Assembly: GCF_003955685.1 (NCBI RefSeq)
Contig: NZ_RXHJ01000013.1
Coordinates: 29,122 to 93,121, forward strand
Source: Corynebacterium hylobatis
Lineage (GTDB): Bacteria > Actinomycetota > Actinomycetes > Mycobacteriales > Mycobacteriaceae
DNA length: 64,000 nt
Direction of reading: 5' to 3'
Below the pieces are notes generated by a model. The model saw nothing but the letters and a program-made list of their open reading frames with translations, was not told the origin of the DNA and made no database searches. Below, one piece after another: positions 29,268 through 42,260 of this stretch. A program made the translations under genes and the position numbers. How positions within the stretch are numbered: position 1 is the stretch's first letter; each line of letters starts with the position of its first letter.

Positions 29268-30692
29268 CTACTTGGCCACCCGGGTGTCCTCGCCCAGCAG
29301 GTGGACGTGGATCATGTTGGTGTTGCCGGAGACTCCGGGCGGGGAACCGGCGACGACGACCATCATGTCGTCGCGGTGGTACTCGTCCATGGCCAGCAGC
29401 GCCTTGTCCAGCACCATGAGCATCTCATCGGTGGAGGTGACGGGCGGGCTGAGGAAGGTCTCTGTCCCCCAGGTCAGCGCCAGCTGGGAACGCACCGCCG
29501 CATCCGGGGTGAACACGAGCAGCGGCAGGTGCGAGTGCAGACGGGCCACGCGGCGGGCGGTGTCACCGGAGGTGGTGAAACAGACCAGGGCGCGGGCGTT
29601 GAGGCGCTCGGCGATATCGCGGGCGGAGTAGGAGATCACGCCACGCTTGGTGCGCGGGACGTGGCTGAGCGGCGGCACGTGGCCGTCGGTCTCCGCCTGG
29701 GTGACGATACGCGACATGGTGCGCACGACATTGTGCGGATCCACGCCGATGGAGGTCTCACCGGAGAGCATGACCGCATCCGCGCCGTCGAGAACGGCGT
29801 TGGCCACGTCGGAGGCCTCCGCGCGGGTGGGCCGCGAGTTCTCGATCATGGAGTCGAGCATCTGGGTGGCCACGATCACCGGCTTGGCGTTCTCGCGGGC
29901 GATCTGAATGGCCCGCTTCTGCACCAGCGGGACCTGCTCGAGCGGAACCTCGACGCCGAGGTCACCGCGGGCGACCATGATGGCGTCGAAGGCGAGGACG
30001 ATCGGCTCGAGGGCGTCGACGGCCTCGGGCTTCTCCAGCTTGGCGATCACCGGTACGCGGCGACCGACGCGGTCCATGACCTCGTGGACGAGGTCGATGT
30101 CGGCGGGGGAACGGACAAACGACAGGGCGATGAGATCGACGCCGAGCTGGAGGGCGAACTCGAGGTCGGAGATGTCCTTCTCGGACAGTGCCGGCACGGA
30201 GATGTCCATGCCGGGCAGGGAGACGCCCTTGTTGTTGGAGACGGGGCCACCCTCGGTGACCTCGCAGACCACGTCGCTGCCCTCGACACGGAGGACGACG
30301 AGGCCGACCTTGCCGTCATCGACGAGGAGACGGTCGCCCGGCTCGGCGTCCTGGGCCAGGTTCTTGTAGGTGGTGGAGACCCGGTCGTGGGTTCCCTCGA
30401 CGTCGTCGACGGTGATCCGCACGACTTCGCCGTTCTCCCAGACGGTGGCACCGTCAATGAAGCGGCCCAGGCGGATCTTCGGGCCCTGGAGGTCGGCGAG
30501 GATACCCACCGCGCGACCGGTTTCATCGGTGGCCTCCCGTACCCACCGGTAATTCTGCTCGTGGTCGGCGTGATCGCCGTGGGAGAAGTTCAGGCGGGCG
30601 ACATCCATACCGTCCTCCACCAGACGCAGGATGGCGTCCTTGCTGGCGACGGCTGGGCCGAGGGTGCACACAATCTTGGTTCGTCTAGACAC
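29268..30692 (-). CDS. pyk: Pyruvate kinase
   Basis: Final glycolytic step, phosphoenolpyruvate plus ADP to pyruvate plus ATP. 474 residues from the GTG at 30690-30692 (MSRRTKIVCTLGPAVAS); a TTG three codons earlier is an alternative. RLNFSHG and LADLQGPKIRLGRF form the active site, IAKLEKPEAV carries the catalytic lysine, MVARGDLGVEVP binds metal, and RPTRAEASDVANAVLDGAD follows. The C-terminal domain, with ARLNARALVCFTTSGDTARR, is the allosteric part. It starts 10 bases after the lgt stop, in the order hisI, trp relics, lgt, pyk. Confidence 0.96.
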   Translation of the reverse strand: MSRRTKIVCTLGPAVASKDAILRLVEDGMDVARLNFSHGDHADHEQNYRWVREATDETGRAVGILADLQGPKIRLGRFIDGATVWENGEVVRITVDDVEGTHDRVSTTYKNLAQDAEPGDRLLVDDGKVGLVVLRVEGSDVVCEVTEGGPVSNNKGVSLPGMDISVPALSEKDISDLEFALQLGVDLIALSFVRSPADIDLVHEVMDRVGRRVPVIAKLEKPEAVDALEPIVLAFDAIMVARGDLGVEVPLEQVPLVQKRAIQIARENAKPVIVATQMLDSMIENSRPTRAEASDVANAVLDGADAVMLSGETSIGVDPHNVVRTMSRIVTQAETDGHVPPLSHVPRTKRGVISYSARDIAERLNARALVCFTTSGDTARRVARLHSHLPLLVFTPDAAVRSQLALTWGTETFLSPPVTSTDEMLMVLDKALLAMDEYHRDDMMVVVAGSPPGVSGNTNMIHVHLLGEDTRVAK

Positions 30693-30702
30693 GGCTTCCA
30701 AC

Positions 30703-31560
30703 CTACTCGCTTTCCTGTGAAACAGCCCGTCGGCGGCGCTGGAGCCAGACGAACACGGCCACGGCGATGAGGAAGACCACCGCCGAGACCCAGGTGTTGA
30801 CGCGCTGGCCGAGGATCATGGTGGCGGAATCGTCGCGCATGAGCTCGATCCAGAATCGGCCGAGGGTATAGCCGGCGACATAGAGGGCGAAGATGGAGCC
30901 CTGCGCCAGCTGGAAACGACGGTCGATGAGCAGCAGCAGGGCGAGGATCGCCAGGTTCCACAGCAGCTCGTAGAGGAACGTCGGGTGCACGGAGGCGATC
31001 ACATCCCCCGTGGAGCGGCCGGTCAACGGAGCGAATTCACCGTTGTCGTCGATGCGGTAGAAAATGTCCAGGGCCCACGGCAGGTCGGTGGGACGGCCGT
31101 AGATCTCCTGGTTGAACCAGTTGCCCAGCCGGCCGATGGCCTGACCGAGGATGATGCCGGGGGCTACGGCATCGGCGAAGGGCGCCAGGGGGACCTTCCG
31201 GTAGCGGAACAGGGCCCACACCGCGAGGGTGCCCAGGGCCACGGCACCCCAGATGCCCAGGCCGCCGTTGGTGATCTTCAGTGCGTCGACCGGGTCGCAG
31301 GCCTCGCAGAAGTACTTGTCGGCGTCGGTGATGACGTGGTAGATCCGGCCGCCGATGATGCCGGCGGGGATGGCCACGATCGCGGCGTCCCACACCATGT
31401 CCGCGTTCCCGCCACGCGCGAGGTAGCGCCGGTGGGTGAGCCACAGCGCCAGGATGATGCCCACCATGATGGACACGGCGTACGCGCGGATGGGCAGGGG
31501 GCCGAGGTACCAGACGCCCTGCGGCGGGGACGGGATGTTCGCGAGAATCGTGGTCTGCAC
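30703..31560 (-). CDS. lgt: Prolipoprotein diacylglyceryl transferase
   Basis: Integral membrane enzyme that attaches diacylglycerol from phosphatidylglycerol to the lipobox cysteine. 285 residues with seven or so membrane segments. The family signature is [24 protein letters not shown], with the essential histidine near [11 protein letters not shown]. The start is the GTG at 31558-31560. Its substrates in this window include the lipoproteins at 28795-29196 and 44320-44952. Located between trpC-like and pyk, as in mycobacteria where lgt follows trpA. Confidence 0.95.
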   Translation of the reverse strand: MQTTILANIPSPPQGVWYLGPLPIRAYAVSIMVGIILALWLTHRRYLARGGNADMVWDAAIVAIPAGIIGGRIYHVITDADKYFCEACDPVDALKITNGGLGIWGAVALGTLAVWALFRYRKVPLAPFADAVAPGIILGQAIGRLGNWFNQEIYGRPTDLPWALDIFYRIDDNGEFAPLTGRSTGDVIASVHPTFLYELLWNLAILALLLLIDRRFQLAQGSIFALYVAGYTLGRFWIELMRDDSATMILGQRVNTWVSAVVFLIAVAVFVWLQRRRRAVSQESE

Positions 31561-31582
31561 GCTAGACAGTGTGCCAGACCCC

Positions 31583-32392
31583 TCAGCGGGAGGGGCAGGA
31601 CGGGTGCTGGCCGGTGGCCACGAGAATGCGGGTGAGGCGGGCGGGGTCCTCGGCGCTCATGAGCTCCTCGCCGACGACGACGGCGTCGGCGCCCGCGGCG
31701 GCGTAGTTGAGCAGGTCACGGGAGGTGTGGACACCCGACATCGCGATGCGCACCGTGGATTCGGGCAGTCCGGGGGCGATCTCCGCGAAACGGGACTTGT
31801 CCACTCCCCCACCCACCATGGGTCGGGCGTTGACGGCCACGACCCGGGCACCGGCCTCCATGGCGCGGTCCGCCTCGGCGGGGGTGCGCACCTCGAGCAC
31901 GGCGGTCATGTTGAGGGACTCGATGCGGTCGAGAAGGGAGACCAGCCGGTTCTGGTCGAGCAACTCCACCTGCAGGGGGACCAGGTCAGCGCCGTAACAG
32001 CGGGCCTCGTGGATCTGGTACGGGTCGATGATGATGTCCCGGCAGAACACCGGCAGTTCGACGGCGTCACGGGCGGTCTTCATGTCCAGCAGGGAGCCGT
32101 GGTAACGCAGCTGTTCTGTCTGGCAGGCGATGAGGTGGGCCCCGCCCTGCTCGAATTCCCGGGCCAGGTTGGCGATGGGCGCCAGATCGGTGTCGTTGAG
32201 GAAGATCTTCCCCGGCATGGCGCGTTTGATCTCGGCGATGACACTGCAACCGCTGCGCAACAGGGCGGCGACCCCGTCGCGGGGCGGGGCGACGTCCCGG
32301 GAGCGGGCCTTGATCTCCTGGAAGGGAACCACTGCCTCACGTGCGGCGACCCCGGCCAGGACCTCGGCGACAAGCCGGTCCGGGTCGTTCAT
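31583..32392 (-). CDS. TrpC-like protein with altered catalytic residues
   Basis: 269 residues, full-length indole-3-glycerol-phosphate synthase fold. Known catalytic residues of the family were checked against it. K56 is kept in AEIKRA, E167 in LEVRT and N188 in VAVNAR. The general-acid lysine of the K-D-F-I segment is R118 (VFCRDIII), the glutamate of the A-E-S-G segment is M218 (IAMSGV), and the phosphate-binding S-P-S-K loop reads MPGK. It is therefore probably not an active synthase. In mycobacteria the same spot holds trpE-Rv1610-trpC-trpB-trpA-lgt; here trpE, trpB and trpA are missing. The ATG at 32390-32392 follows GGGAGG by five bases. Confidence 0.8.
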   Translation of the reverse strand: MNDPDRLVAEVLAGVAAREAVVPFQEIKARSRDVAPPRDGVAALLRSGCSVIAEIKRAMPGKIFLNDTDLAPIANLAREFEQGGAHLIACQTEQLRYHGSLLDMKTARDAVELPVFCRDIIIDPYQIHEARCYGADLVPLQVELLDQNRLVSLLDRIESLNMTAVLEVRTPAEADRAMEAGARVVAVNARPMVGGGVDKSRFAEIAPGLPESTVRIAMSGVHTSRDLLNYAAAGADAVVVGEELMSAEDPARLTRILVATGQHPSCPSR

Positions 32393-32471
32393 CGGCACCT
32401 CCCATCGGGACCTGTTCTCGAACAGACAATATTTGTCAACAGGCTATCCCGTGAGACTGCTCACGACGAAA

Positions 32472-33089
32472 TCAGGGGTGTGACGTGTCCGTCGGGTCGA
32501 TGTCGGCGTCGAGGGCGTCCCACATGACGCGGCCTGAATCCGGTTCGCTCGCCAGGTCACGGGAGAGCTTCGCCTGGCGGTCCTGTTTCCGTTCGTAGCG
32601 GTTGCGTTTCGCGGAGTCGGTGCCCGGGCGCACGGCCAGCAGGACACCGCCGAACAGGGAGATGGCGGCCCCCACCATGGCCAGGGCGGGACCGGCGGTG
32701 TTGACGCTGATCCCGGCGAGTTCCGCCCAGGCCGCGATCTTCGCCTCCTCACCGGTGGACAGCAGCTGGTGGGCGCGCTGCGGGTCCGGTTCCCCGGCGA
32801 GCAGGCCCAACGGGGCCCAGCTCGCACCGATGGCGGCCAGCGCAGAGATGATCCCCACAACGCGGCGGCCGAGGCGGCGCAGGGCAAAACCGGCAATGGC
32901 GCCGGCGAGCAGCAGCAGGGCCACGGCGGTCTGCTCAGTGGACCACAGGCCACCGATGATCGCGTTGGTGGCGTCACCGGACTTGTCGTCGAAGGTCGCC
33001 ACCGTCAGCCACGCCATGCGGGAGGCCGCCCACAGCACCAGCGCCCCGACGGCGAGGAGGAGGGCGGCGATCCGGGAGGGGTTACTCAC
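32472..33089 (-). CDS. Trp-operon-associated membrane protein
   Basis: 205 residues, four membrane segments (about residues 8-26, 50-68, 78-98 and 135-155) and a charged cytoplasmic tail rich in KR and D. It matches the pattern of the actinobacterial family found beside trp genes (TIGR02234-like, from memory): N-terminal [19 protein letters not shown] and a conserved W-rich first loop. Function unknown. The GTG at 33087-33089 overlaps the hisI stop as GTGA, linking it to the his operon. It survives although the trp genes around it are gone. Confidence 0.78.
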   Translation of the reverse strand: MSNPSRIAALLLAVGALVLWAASRMAWLTVATFDDKSGDATNAIIGGLWSTEQTAVALLLLAGAIAGFALRRLGRRVVGIISALAAIGASWAPLGLLAGEPDPQRAHQLLSTGEEAKIAAWAELAGISVNTAGPALAMVGAAISLFGGVLLAVRPGTDSAKRNRYERKQDRQAKLSRDLASEPDSGRVMWDALDADIDPTDTSHP

Positions 33090-33442
33090 AGCAGCCCGTC
33101 CGCGTCGAAGCAGGTGCGGGCGCCGGTGTGGCAGGCCGCGCCGACCTGTTTCACGGTGACCAGGAGGGTGTCGCCGTCACAGTCGAGGCGCACACCGGTG
33201 ACCTCCTGGGTGTGGCCCGAGGTCAGACCCTTGATCCAGTACTCGTCGCGGGAACGCGAGTAATAGGTCCCGCGGCGGGTGGCCAGGGTGTAGGCCAGCG
33301 CGTGGGTGTCCATCCACGCCATCATGAGGACCTCACCGGTGCCGTCGGCCTGCACGATGGCGGGCACCAGGCCCTGGTCATTGAGCTTCAGGCGGGCGGC
33401 GATGTCCTCGTCGAGTTCGTGGTCGGCGGGGTTGTCGCTCAT
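33086..33442 (-). CDS. hisI: Phosphoribosyl-AMP cyclohydrolase
   Basis: Third step of histidine synthesis, opening the adenine ring of PR-AMP. 118 residues, a single-domain HisI without the HisE part found in enterobacteria. [26 protein letters not shown] and [13 protein letters not shown] are conserved, with zinc ligands in DCDGDTLLV and [12 protein letters not shown]. The ATG at 33440-33442 overlaps the hisF stop as ATGA, which fixes the start. hisE and hisG are not in the window. Confidence 0.96.
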   Translation of the reverse strand: MSDNPADHELDEDIAARLKLNDQGLVPAIVQADGTGEVLMMAWMDTHALAYTLATRRGTYYSRSRDEYWIKGLTSGHTQEVTGVRLDCDGDTLLVTVKQVGAACHTGARTCFDADGLL

Positions 33443-34215
33443 CGGCGGACCTCGTGGCCGGCGGCCGCGATCGCATCCTTGACCTCGGCGATCGTGACCT
33501 CCCGGAAGTGGAAGATGGTGGCGGCGAGCACCGCGTCTGCACCGGCGTCGACGGCGGGCGGGAAGTGCTCGGCTTTGCCGGCACCGCCGGAGGCGATGAT
33601 CGGCACGTTGACGGCCGCGCGGACCAGGCGCAGCAGTTCGAGGTCGAAGCCGTCGCGGGTGCCGTCGCCGTCCATGGAGTTGAGCAGGATCTCGCCCACG
33701 CCCAGCTCCTCGCCGCGTCGTGCCCACTCGACGGCGTCGAGGCCGGCGGAGCGGGTACCGCCGTGGGTGGTCACCTCGAAGCCGGAGGGCTGGGGTTCAC
33801 CACCCTCGGGGACGCGGCGGGCGTCAACGGACAGGACGATGCACTGGGAACCGAATTTATCGGCCAGTTCGCGCAGCAGCTCAGGGCGGGCGATGGCGGA
33901 GGTGTTGACGGAGACCTTGTCGGCTCCGGCGCGCAGCAGCTGGTCGACGTCCTCGACGCTGCGGACACCGCCACCGACTGTCAGCGGGATGAAGATCTGT
34001 TCGGCGGTACGGCGGACCACCTCGAGCATCGTGCCACGTCCGTCCTTCGAGGCGGAGACGTCGAGGAAGGTCAGCTCGTCGGCGCCCTCCTCGTTGTAGC
34101 GTGCCGCCAGCTCCACCGGGTCACCGGCGTCGCGGAGGTTCTCGAAGTTGACGCCCTTGACCACTCGACCGTTGTCGACGTCGAGGCAGGGGATGACGCG
34201 GATGGCGACGGCCAT
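33439..34215 (-). CDS. hisF: Imidazole glycerol phosphate synthase cyclase subunit
   Basis: 258-residue TIM barrel that, with the glutaminase HisH, makes imidazole glycerol phosphate and AICAR. The catalytic aspartates are D12 in [14 protein letters not shown] and the one in VLSVDARRV. Phosphate-binding loops are LTVGGGVRS and IIASGGAG. Length and ends are typical. Tightly packed: four-base overlap with hisI downstream, and 16 bases from impA upstream. Confidence 0.97.
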   Translation of the reverse strand: MAVAIRVIPCLDVDNGRVVKGVNFENLRDAGDPVELAARYNEEGADELTFLDVSASKDGRGTMLEVVRRTAEQIFIPLTVGGGVRSVEDVDQLLRAGADKVSVNTSAIARPELLRELADKFGSQCIVLSVDARRVPEGGEPQPSGFEVTTHGGTRSAGLDAVEWARRGEELGVGEILLNSMDGDGTRDGFDLELLRLVRAAVNVPIIASGGAGKAEHFPPAVDAGADAVLAATIFHFREVTIAEVKDAIAAAGHEVRR

Positions 34216-34231
34216 TATCCGCCCCTTTCCA

Positions 34232-35023
34232 TTAGTCGGAATTCAGAATGTTGTCCATCGTACTCATGATGGCCTCATGGGCCCGCGCTGTCCCCGCCAC
34301 CACACCGACGGAGTCGGGGGTCCAGTCGTTGCCCTCGATGTCGGTGACCACTCCGCCGGCCGCGCGCACGAGCATGACGCCCGCGGCGTTGTCCCACACG
34401 TGCGGGGAGAAGCTGACCGCACCGCCGAAGATGCCCTGGGCGGTGAAAGCCAGGTCCACGCCGACGGAGCCGGTGATCCGGGGGCGCAGGTAGGTCTCTG
34501 CGAGTTCCGAGAGCAGCCCCTGGCGCAGCAGCGAGGGGAAGCGGGAACGCACCTGGGAGGCCACGGAGGAGAAGCCGACCTGGGCGACGAGGGTGTCCGC
34601 CTCGCTCAGCGGGGTGACGGGCCGGCCGTTGACCATGACGGGTGAGCCCTCGAAGGCGGTGAGCCGGCGGTGGAGCATGGGCATGCTGGTGATCGCCGCG
34701 ACGGGCCGGTCCTCAACGAGCAGACTGATGAGGATGGCGCACATGGGGTTGCCCGCGGCGTAGTTGGCGGTGCCGTCGATGGGGTCGACGACCCAGACGG
34801 CGTCATGGTTGTACACGCCGCCGGACTCCTCCCCCAGCACCGGGATCCCGGTGAACTGGATGAGCATCCGCCGCAGGTGGTCCTCGATGCTCAGGTCCAC
34901 CTCGGTGGCGAAGTCGCCGGGCTGCTTCAGCTGGGCGGGGTCGGAGCCGACCCCGGCCAGGAACATCGCCTCGGCGTCGTCGCAGACGGCCTCGGCGACG
35001 GCGAGCAGCTCGCGCGCGTCCAC
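34232..35023 (-). CDS. impA: Inositol monophosphatase family protein
   Basis: 263 residues. Mg-dependent phosphatase with [36 protein letters not shown] and [15 protein letters not shown], the four metal and substrate motifs of the family. In corynebacteria this gene lies between hisA and hisF; the histidinol-phosphate phosphatase itself (HisN) is a relative encoded elsewhere, so a role in histidine synthesis is possible but not shown. Two bases separate it from hisA, so it is co-transcribed. Natural substrate undetermined. Confidence 0.87.
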   Translation of the reverse strand: MDARELLAVAEAVCDDAEAMFLAGVGSDPAQLKQPGDFATEVDLSIEDHLRRMLIQFTGIPVLGEESGGVYNHDAVWVVDPIDGTANYAAGNPMCAILISLLVEDRPVAAITSMPMLHRRLTAFEGSPVMVNGRPVTPLSEADTLVAQVGFSSVASQVRSRFPSLLRQGLLSELAETYLRPRITGSVGVDLAFTAQGIFGGAVSFSPHVWDNAAGVMLVRAAGGVVTDIEGNDWTPDSVGVVAGTARAHEAIMSTMDNILNSD

Positions 35024-35025
35024 GG

Positions 35026-35766
35026 CTACTGCTTCTCGACGGCCGCGAGCGCCTCGCGCAGCGTGAATCGTCCCTCGTAGAGGGCCTTGCCGATGATCGC
35101 GGAATCAATGCCCTCATCCACGTGGCGGGAGAGTTCAAGGACGTCGTCGAGGACGGAGATGCCGCCCGAGGCGACGATCTTCGCGTCCGTGGCGGCAGCG
35201 ACCTCGCGCAACAGCTGCACGTTCGGTCCGGTCAGGGTGCCGTCCTTGGAGACGTCGGTGACCACGAAGCGGGAGCAACCGGCGGCGTCGAGACGCTCGA
35301 GGACCTCCCAGAGGTCACCGCCGTCGGAGACCCAGCCGTTGCCGCGGGTGCGCCACTCGCCGTCGATCTCACGCACGGCGATGTCCACGGCGACCTTCTC
35401 GCCGTACTCGGCCAGCACCTTCGCGATCCACTCCGGCTTCTCCAGGGCGGCGGTGCCGATGTTGACGCGGGTGGCGCCGGTGGCCAGGGCGCGTTCCAGG
35501 GAGGCGTCGTCCCGGATGCCGCCCGTCAGCTCGACCTTGATATCCAGCTGGCGGGTGATCTCCGCCATGAGCTCATGGTTGGAACCGCGGTTGAAGGCGG
35601 CGTCGAGGTCGACGAAGTGCAGCCACTCCGCGCCCTGCGCCTGCCATTCGAGGGCGGCCTCCAGCGGGGAGCCGTAGGACTTCTCGGTGCCGGCCTCGCC
35701 CTGGTCGAGTCGGACTGCCTGGCCGTCGACGACATCGACGGCGGGAAGAAGGGTGAAATCACTCAT
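35026..35766 (-). CDS. hisA: ProFAR isomerase
   Basis: 246-residue TIM barrel; Amadori rearrangement of ProFAR to PRFAR, fourth step of the histidine pathway. [21 protein letters not shown] holds the first catalytic aspartate and [16 protein letters not shown] the second; phosphate loops are ELTGGIRDD and VASGGISV. Some actinobacteria use this protein (as PriA) for the tryptophan pathway too; whether that applies here cannot be told from sequence alone. The ATG at 35764-35766 is chosen over an upstream extension without similarity. Confidence 0.95.
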   Translation of the reverse strand: MSDFTLLPAVDVVDGQAVRLDQGEAGTEKSYGSPLEAALEWQAQGAEWLHFVDLDAAFNRGSNHELMAEITRQLDIKVELTGGIRDDASLERALATGATRVNIGTAALEKPEWIAKVLAEYGEKVAVDIAVREIDGEWRTRGNGWVSDGGDLWEVLERLDAAGCSRFVVTDVSKDGTLTGPNVQLLREVAAATDAKIVASGGISVLDDVLELSRHVDEGIDSAIIGKALYEGRFTLREALAAVEKQ

Positions 35767-35786
35767 GTGTGGAATCCTATCCGGCG

Positions 35787-36422
35787 CTAGAGGGTGGTCA
35801 GCCAGTTGGTCAGCAACTGTGCCCCGGCGTCCCCGGACTTCTCCGGGTGGAACTGGGTGGCCCACAGCGGCCCATTCTCCACTGCGGCGACGAAACGGTC
35901 ACCGCCGTGCGCTGCCCAGGACACCGCGGGCGGGGTGGTCAGGTCATCGGTCTCCAGGGTCCAGTCACGCACCCCGTAGGAGTGGACGAAGTAGAAGCGC
36001 TCGTCAGCGGGCAGGCCGGCGAACATCTGCGAATCGACTGCCCGCTCGACGGTGTTCCAGCCCATGTGGGGCAGGATCTGCGCATGGAGGCGTTCGACCA
36101 CGCCGGGCCACTCCCCCGCCCCGCGGCTGTGCACGCCATGTTCGCGGCCCTCCTCGAAGAGGATCTGCATGCCGACGCAGATGCCCAGGACGGGGCGGCC
36201 GCCGGCCAGGCGCTGGCCGATGATCCGGGGGCCGTGGACCGCGTTGAGGCCGGCCATGCAGGCCGCGAAGGCACCCACTCCGGGTACGAGCAGGCCGTCG
36301 GCGTTGACTGCGGTCTGTGGATCACTGGTGACGGTGACTTCCGCCCCGACGCGCTCGAGGGCCCGCTGGGCCGATCGCAGATTGCCGGAACCGTAATCGA
36401 GGAGGGCGACGCTTTTAGCCAT
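35787..36422 (-). CDS. hisH: Imidazole glycerol phosphate synthase glutaminase subunit
   Basis: 211 residues, class I glutamine amidotransferase that feeds ammonia to HisF. Nucleophile cysteine in [13 protein letters not shown]; His/Glu of the triad in [12 protein letters not shown]-terminal [19 protein letters not shown] and LLVPGVGAF are typical. The ATG at 36420-36422 is preferred over one 33 bases upstream because the family begins at [11 protein letters not shown]. It is separated from hisA by 20 bases. Confidence 0.96.
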   Translation of the reverse strand: MAKSVALLDYGSGNLRSAQRALERVGAEVTVTSDPQTAVNADGLLVPGVGAFAACMAGLNAVHGPRIIGQRLAGGRPVLGICVGMQILFEEGREHGVHSRGAGEWPGVVERLHAQILPHMGWNTVERAVDSQMFAGLPADERFYFVHSYGVRDWTLETDDLTTPPAVSWAAHGGDRFVAAVENGPLWATQFHPEKSGDAGAQLLTNWLTTL

Positions 36423-36451
36423 GGCCCGAAGTCTAATCGACCGGTGGCCGC

Positions 36452-37768
36452 TCATTCATCGCGGGACGGTCTGCGCCGGCGCTGCAACCGGGGGCGGGGC
36501 AGGGGCAGCTGGCGCAGGCGGGCACGGGTGTTGTTGAGCTCAGTGATCCGGTGGGCACCGACGATGCGGTCCGCGACCGTGCCCAGGAGACCCAGCGCCA
36601 CGATGACCGCACCGACACCGAAGGCCCCGGAGTAGGCCACCTGCGCGGCGACCGCCCCGAGCACGAAGGAACCCAGACCCGTGCCGGCGTCGAAGGCGAT
36701 ATTCCACACTGCGGAGGCCTCGGAGACCCGGGAGCGGGGCAGGCGGAAGAACATGGTCAGCAGGGCCTCGTTCTGCACGATGCCGAAGCCACCACCGAAG
36801 AGGATGCCGGCGAGCACCAGCCACCACACCGACCAGCCCTGCGCGATGACCAGGGCCATGAGGAGCACCCCGGCGAAGCCCATCACCTGGCCCGGGATCA
36901 TCGTCGCCCCCGGCAGGCCGTTGCGGTCGGCGATGACACCGGATCCGAAGCGCAGGACCATCGAGGCCCCACCGATGATGGAGAGCATGAATCCGCCGAT
37001 GACGGCACCGGTGACGGGGTCGAGTTCCTGCACGGCGGCCGGCAGGAAGGAGGAGACGGCACCGAAGCTCATGGACAGGCTGGTCACCGCCAGGGCGGGC
37101 ACCAGCACCAGTTTCCAGGCCGGCGCCACACCGACGAGGTCCTGCGGGGCGGGGTTGACGCGGGGTTGCGCCTTGATCCGCGGGATGCGCAGGCACATCA
37201 CCGCGGCCACCAGGGCCACGGCGGCGGCCGCGACGTAGACCACCGGGTAGCCGACCGTGTTGGCCAGGAACAGGCCGGTGGGCAGGCAGATCATCTGTGA
37301 GATGCCGAGGAACACGCCCAGCATGCCGGTGGCCTTGCCCAGGAAGCGGGCGGGCATCAGCTCGGCGATCAGCGCGGATTCCGCGACGGTGAGCGCACCG
37401 AAGCCGATGCCGCGCAGCGCGGAGAACAACAGCAGATTCCAGGCCTCCAGGCCCAGCAGGTGACCGAGGGCCGGCACCCCGAGCATGAAGGCGGCGGCGA
37501 CCATCACCGGGTTGTAGCCGATGCGCCGCAGGGCCGCCGGCGTGAAGATCTGGGTGGCCACGGTGGTGGCCATGAAGATGCCGGTGGAGGCGCCTGCGAG
37601 CGTGGCGGAATGCCCGGCGTCGAGGGCGGCGAGCGGGATGACGGGCAGCAGCAGGGACCAGGAGCCGAAGGCGGCGAAAACCGCGATCAGGGTCGGGATG
37701 AACCCGGGGGCCTTCCACATGCTGTCGAGTTTCTCGATCTCCGCGCGTGAAAGACCCGTCTGTGCCAC
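36452..37768 (-). CDS. Major facilitator superfamily transporter
   Basis: 438 residues, 12 membrane segments. The first cytoplasmic loop carries a degenerate MFS motif ([10 protein letters not shown]), and [17 protein letters not shown] follows. The cytoplasmic tail is unusually basic ([21 protein letters not shown]). The substrate cannot be named; its position inside the his operon suggests export or import of a metabolite tied to histidine or purine metabolism, but this is inference. GTG start at 37766-37768, directly abutting the stop of the 68-residue gene upstream. Confidence 0.85.
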   Translation of the reverse strand: MAQTGLSRAEIEKLDSMWKAPGFIPTLIAVFAAFGSWSLLLPVIPLAALDAGHSATLAGASTGIFMATTVATQIFTPAALRRIGYNPVMVAAAFMLGVPALGHLLGLEAWNLLLFSALRGIGFGALTVAESALIAELMPARFLGKATGMLGVFLGISQMICLPTGLFLANTVGYPVVYVAAAAVALVAAVMCLRIPRIKAQPRVNPAPQDLVGVAPAWKLVLVPALAVTSLSMSFGAVSSFLPAAVQELDPVTGAVIGGFMLSIIGGASMVLRFGSGVIADRNGLPGATMIPGQVMGFAGVLLMALVIAQGWSVWWLVLAGILFGGGFGIVQNEALLTMFFRLPRSRVSEASAVWNIAFDAGTGLGSFVLGAVAAQVAYSGAFGVGAVIVALGLLGTVADRIVGAHRITELNNTRARLRQLPLPRPRLQRRRRPSRDE

Positions 37769-37975
37769 TTAGTTCATCGCTCCCATCATCCAGAAGACGG
37801 CCCCCGCGAACGCCACGGCGGCGCACAGTGCCAGGAAAATTGTCAGGGGTCTGCTGCCGGCCTGGTATGCGGACCAGGTGCCGCCGACAAGCAGGCCGGC
37901 GGCAATGAACAGCAGGTAGATGAGCCAGGGGCTCGATTCCTGCCCTGCCTGGGCAACTGTATCAATTACCGGCAT
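37769..37975 (-). CDS. Small membrane protein in the his operon
   Basis: 68 residues, two membrane segments (about 18-35 and 45-64) joined by a short AYQAGSR loop. N-terminus MPVIDTVAQAGQESSPWL. No motif I can name. It lies between hisB (3-base gap) and the MFS gene, and ends in the base before the MFS start, so the two are likely translated together. It may be an accessory to the transporter; nothing in the sequence proves it. Confidence 0.75.
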   Translation of the reverse strand: MPVIDTVAQAGQESSPWLIYLLFIAAGLLVGGTWSAYQAGSRPLTIFLALCAAVAFAGAVFWMMGAMN

Positions 37976-37978
37976 GTG

Positions 37979-38581
37979 TTACAGGGCCCCCTTGGTCGAC
38001 GGCACGCCGTGGACCCGGGGGTCGGTCTCGACGGCCTCGCGCAGCGCCCGGGCGACGGCCTTGTACTCGGCCTCGGTGATGTGGTGCGGGTCGCGGCCGT
38101 AGTGGCAGATCACATGGAGGGTGATGCGCGCGTTCAGGGCGAGGGTCTCGAAGAAGTGCTCGTTGATCACCGTGGCGTAGTGGCCGCCGATGACAGCGGT
38201 GATCATCTGCTCCGGCTCGCCCTTCATCACGAAGTAGGGGCGGCCGGAGATGTCCACCACGGATTCGACGAGGGTCTCGTCCATCGGCAGCTGACGGGAA
38301 CCGAAGCGGCGGATGCCCTTCTTGTCGCCGACAGCGTCGAGGAGCGCGGTGCCCATGACGATGGCGGTGTCCTCGACGGTGTGGTGGGCGTCGATCTCGA
38401 TGTCACCCTTGGCGTGCACCTTCAGGTCGAAGGAGCCGTGCACGGCGAAGGCGGTGAGCATGTGGTCGAAGAAGGGCAGGCCGGTGTCGACGTCCACCTG
38501 GCCGGTGCCGTCCAGGTTGATCTCCACCTGGATGTCGGATTCAGAGGTGGTGCGGCTGGCGCGGCCGATACGGTCGGTCAT
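37979..38581 (-). CDS. hisB: Imidazoleglycerol-phosphate dehydratase
   Basis: 200 residues; manganese enzyme for the sixth histidine step. Metal-binding repeats [31 protein letters not shown] and [28 protein letters not shown] are all present. It is the monofunctional form (no phosphatase domain). ATG at 38579-38581, five bases after hisC ends. Confidence 0.97.
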   Translation of the reverse strand: MTDRIGRASRTTSESDIQVEINLDGTGQVDVDTGLPFFDHMLTAFAVHGSFDLKVHAKGDIEIDAHHTVEDTAIVMGTALLDAVGDKKGIRRFGSRQLPMDETLVESVVDISGRPYFVMKGEPEQMITAVIGGHYATVINEHFFETLALNARITLHVICHYGRDPHHITEAEYKAVARALREAVETDPRVHGVPSTKGAL

Positions 38582-38585
38582 TTCT

Positions 38586-41010
<2,425 letters not shown>

Positions 41011-41090
41011 CCGGAAGAGTCTCCTCGAACAGCCTGGAAGAAGGGGGGAAGGTCAGTACTATGTTGCCTTATTGTAGGTCTCCCGGTCGC

Positions 41091-41096
41091 TAGACT
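41091..41096 (+). promoter_or_regulatory. -10 box of the YbjN gene
   Basis: TAGACT 46 bases before the ATG at 41143; the leader includes a GGAGGTG ribosome site. The his operon promoter should lie in the same 132-base divergent region but I cannot place it with confidence. Confidence 0.35.
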
Positions 41097-41142
41097 GGGC
41101 AGCACCCTGTTTCCCGGTCCATCCCCTGGAGGTGTCAGACCA

Positions 41143-42237
41143 ATGGTGACCCTGACCGAGGTGTACGTCGCCGCCGAGAAGTTCGACTTCCACTGCTATG
41201 TGGGTTCCGACCGGCTGGTATTCCCCTGGCATGACCACGTGGTGACCGTGTACCTGGACGAGCGCAACCCTGCCGCACTGGTCTTCGACACCGAACTGCG
41301 CAACACCCTGAGCATGGAGCACACCGCGGTGCTCGCCCGCACGATCACGACCTGGAACCGGGAACGTCTCGGCCCGACAGTGTCCATGCGGGTCGTCGAC
41401 GACGCCATGGTGCGCCTGCACGCCCGTTCCAGCGTGCTCACCGGCACCGGTATCTCCACTGAACAGCTCGAGGACTTCGTGCGCCTGTCCATGGAGACCG
41501 CCCGCCTGGCGGTCGACCACCTCATTGAGGACTTCCCCGAACTGGCCCTGCCCGATACCGAGGAGAACTCCGCGCAGCGCCGCAAACAGGACACCGCCGC
41601 CCTCGCCGGCACTCTCCCCCGCGACCGCCACGTGAGCGTGAACAAACTCGATGACGACGTCGTGCGCCTGCGCGAGATCGACCACCGGCGCACCCAGGAC
41701 GAGATCGACACGATCGACGACTTCGGCTTCGAACCCCACGAGGAGTATTCCGCCAGCATGAGCACCGACCAGGACTGGGACGGCGAGGAGGACGACTGGG
41801 AGGAATCCGTCCCCGAGGAGGTCACCCTCGACCGGATCCGCGAGACCCTGGCCGGGCTGGGTATAGAGAAGACCCACGGCGACGATGACGTCGTCATCGC
41901 CTGGATCAACGATGTCCTCTTCGGCTTCTTCCTGGACAACGGTCCCAGTTACCTGGTCAAGGGGCACTGGGACCCGGGCATGGACCCGGATGCCGACTAC
42001 CTGCGGATCTTCCTGCTGTGCAACGACTGGAACGAATCGTCCATCACCACCAAGGCCTTCCCCCATGAGGACGACGACGGCCTGCAGGTGCGGGTGGAGT
42101 TCACCACCTCCGTGCGCGAGGGACTCACCGGCTTCCAGCTGGAGCACAACACCGCCGTGGCCATCAACCACGTACTCCACGCCATCGACTCGATCAGTTC
42201 CGATTCCACGGGGGAATCGGCGGTTGCCTGGCCGTGA
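41143..42237 (+). CDS. Protein with two YbjN-like domains
   Basis: 364 residues. The first domain (about 1-150) begins MVTLTEVYVAAEKFDFHCYV and contains WHDHVVTVYLDERNP. The second (about 220-355) contains ITLDRI-like VTLDRIRETLAGLGIEKTH, NDVLFGFFLDNG and LRIFLLCNDWN. These resemble the YbjN fold, related to type III secretion chaperones and common in actinobacteria. An acidic linker (DQDWDGEEDDWEE) connects them. No catalytic residues. The ATG at 41143 has GGAGGTG nine or so bases ahead; the open frame runs far upstream but antisense to hisD. Confidence 0.78.
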   Translation: MVTLTEVYVAAEKFDFHCYVGSDRLVFPWHDHVVTVYLDERNPAALVFDTELRNTLSMEHTAVLARTITTWNRERLGPTVSMRVVDDAMVRLHARSSVLTGTGISTEQLEDFVRLSMETARLAVDHLIEDFPELALPDTEENSAQRRKQDTAALAGTLPRDRHVSVNKLDDDVVRLREIDHRRTQDEIDTIDDFGFEPHEEYSASMSTDQDWDGEEDDWEESVPEEVTLDRIRETLAGLGIEKTHGDDDVVIAWINDVLFGFFLDNGPSYLVKGHWDPGMDPDADYLRIFLLCNDWNESSITTKAFPHEDDDGLQVRVEFTTSVREGLTGFQLEHNTAVAINHVLHAIDSISSDSTGESAVAWP

Positions 42238-42260
42238 GGGGCGCCGGCGGATGTTGATGC

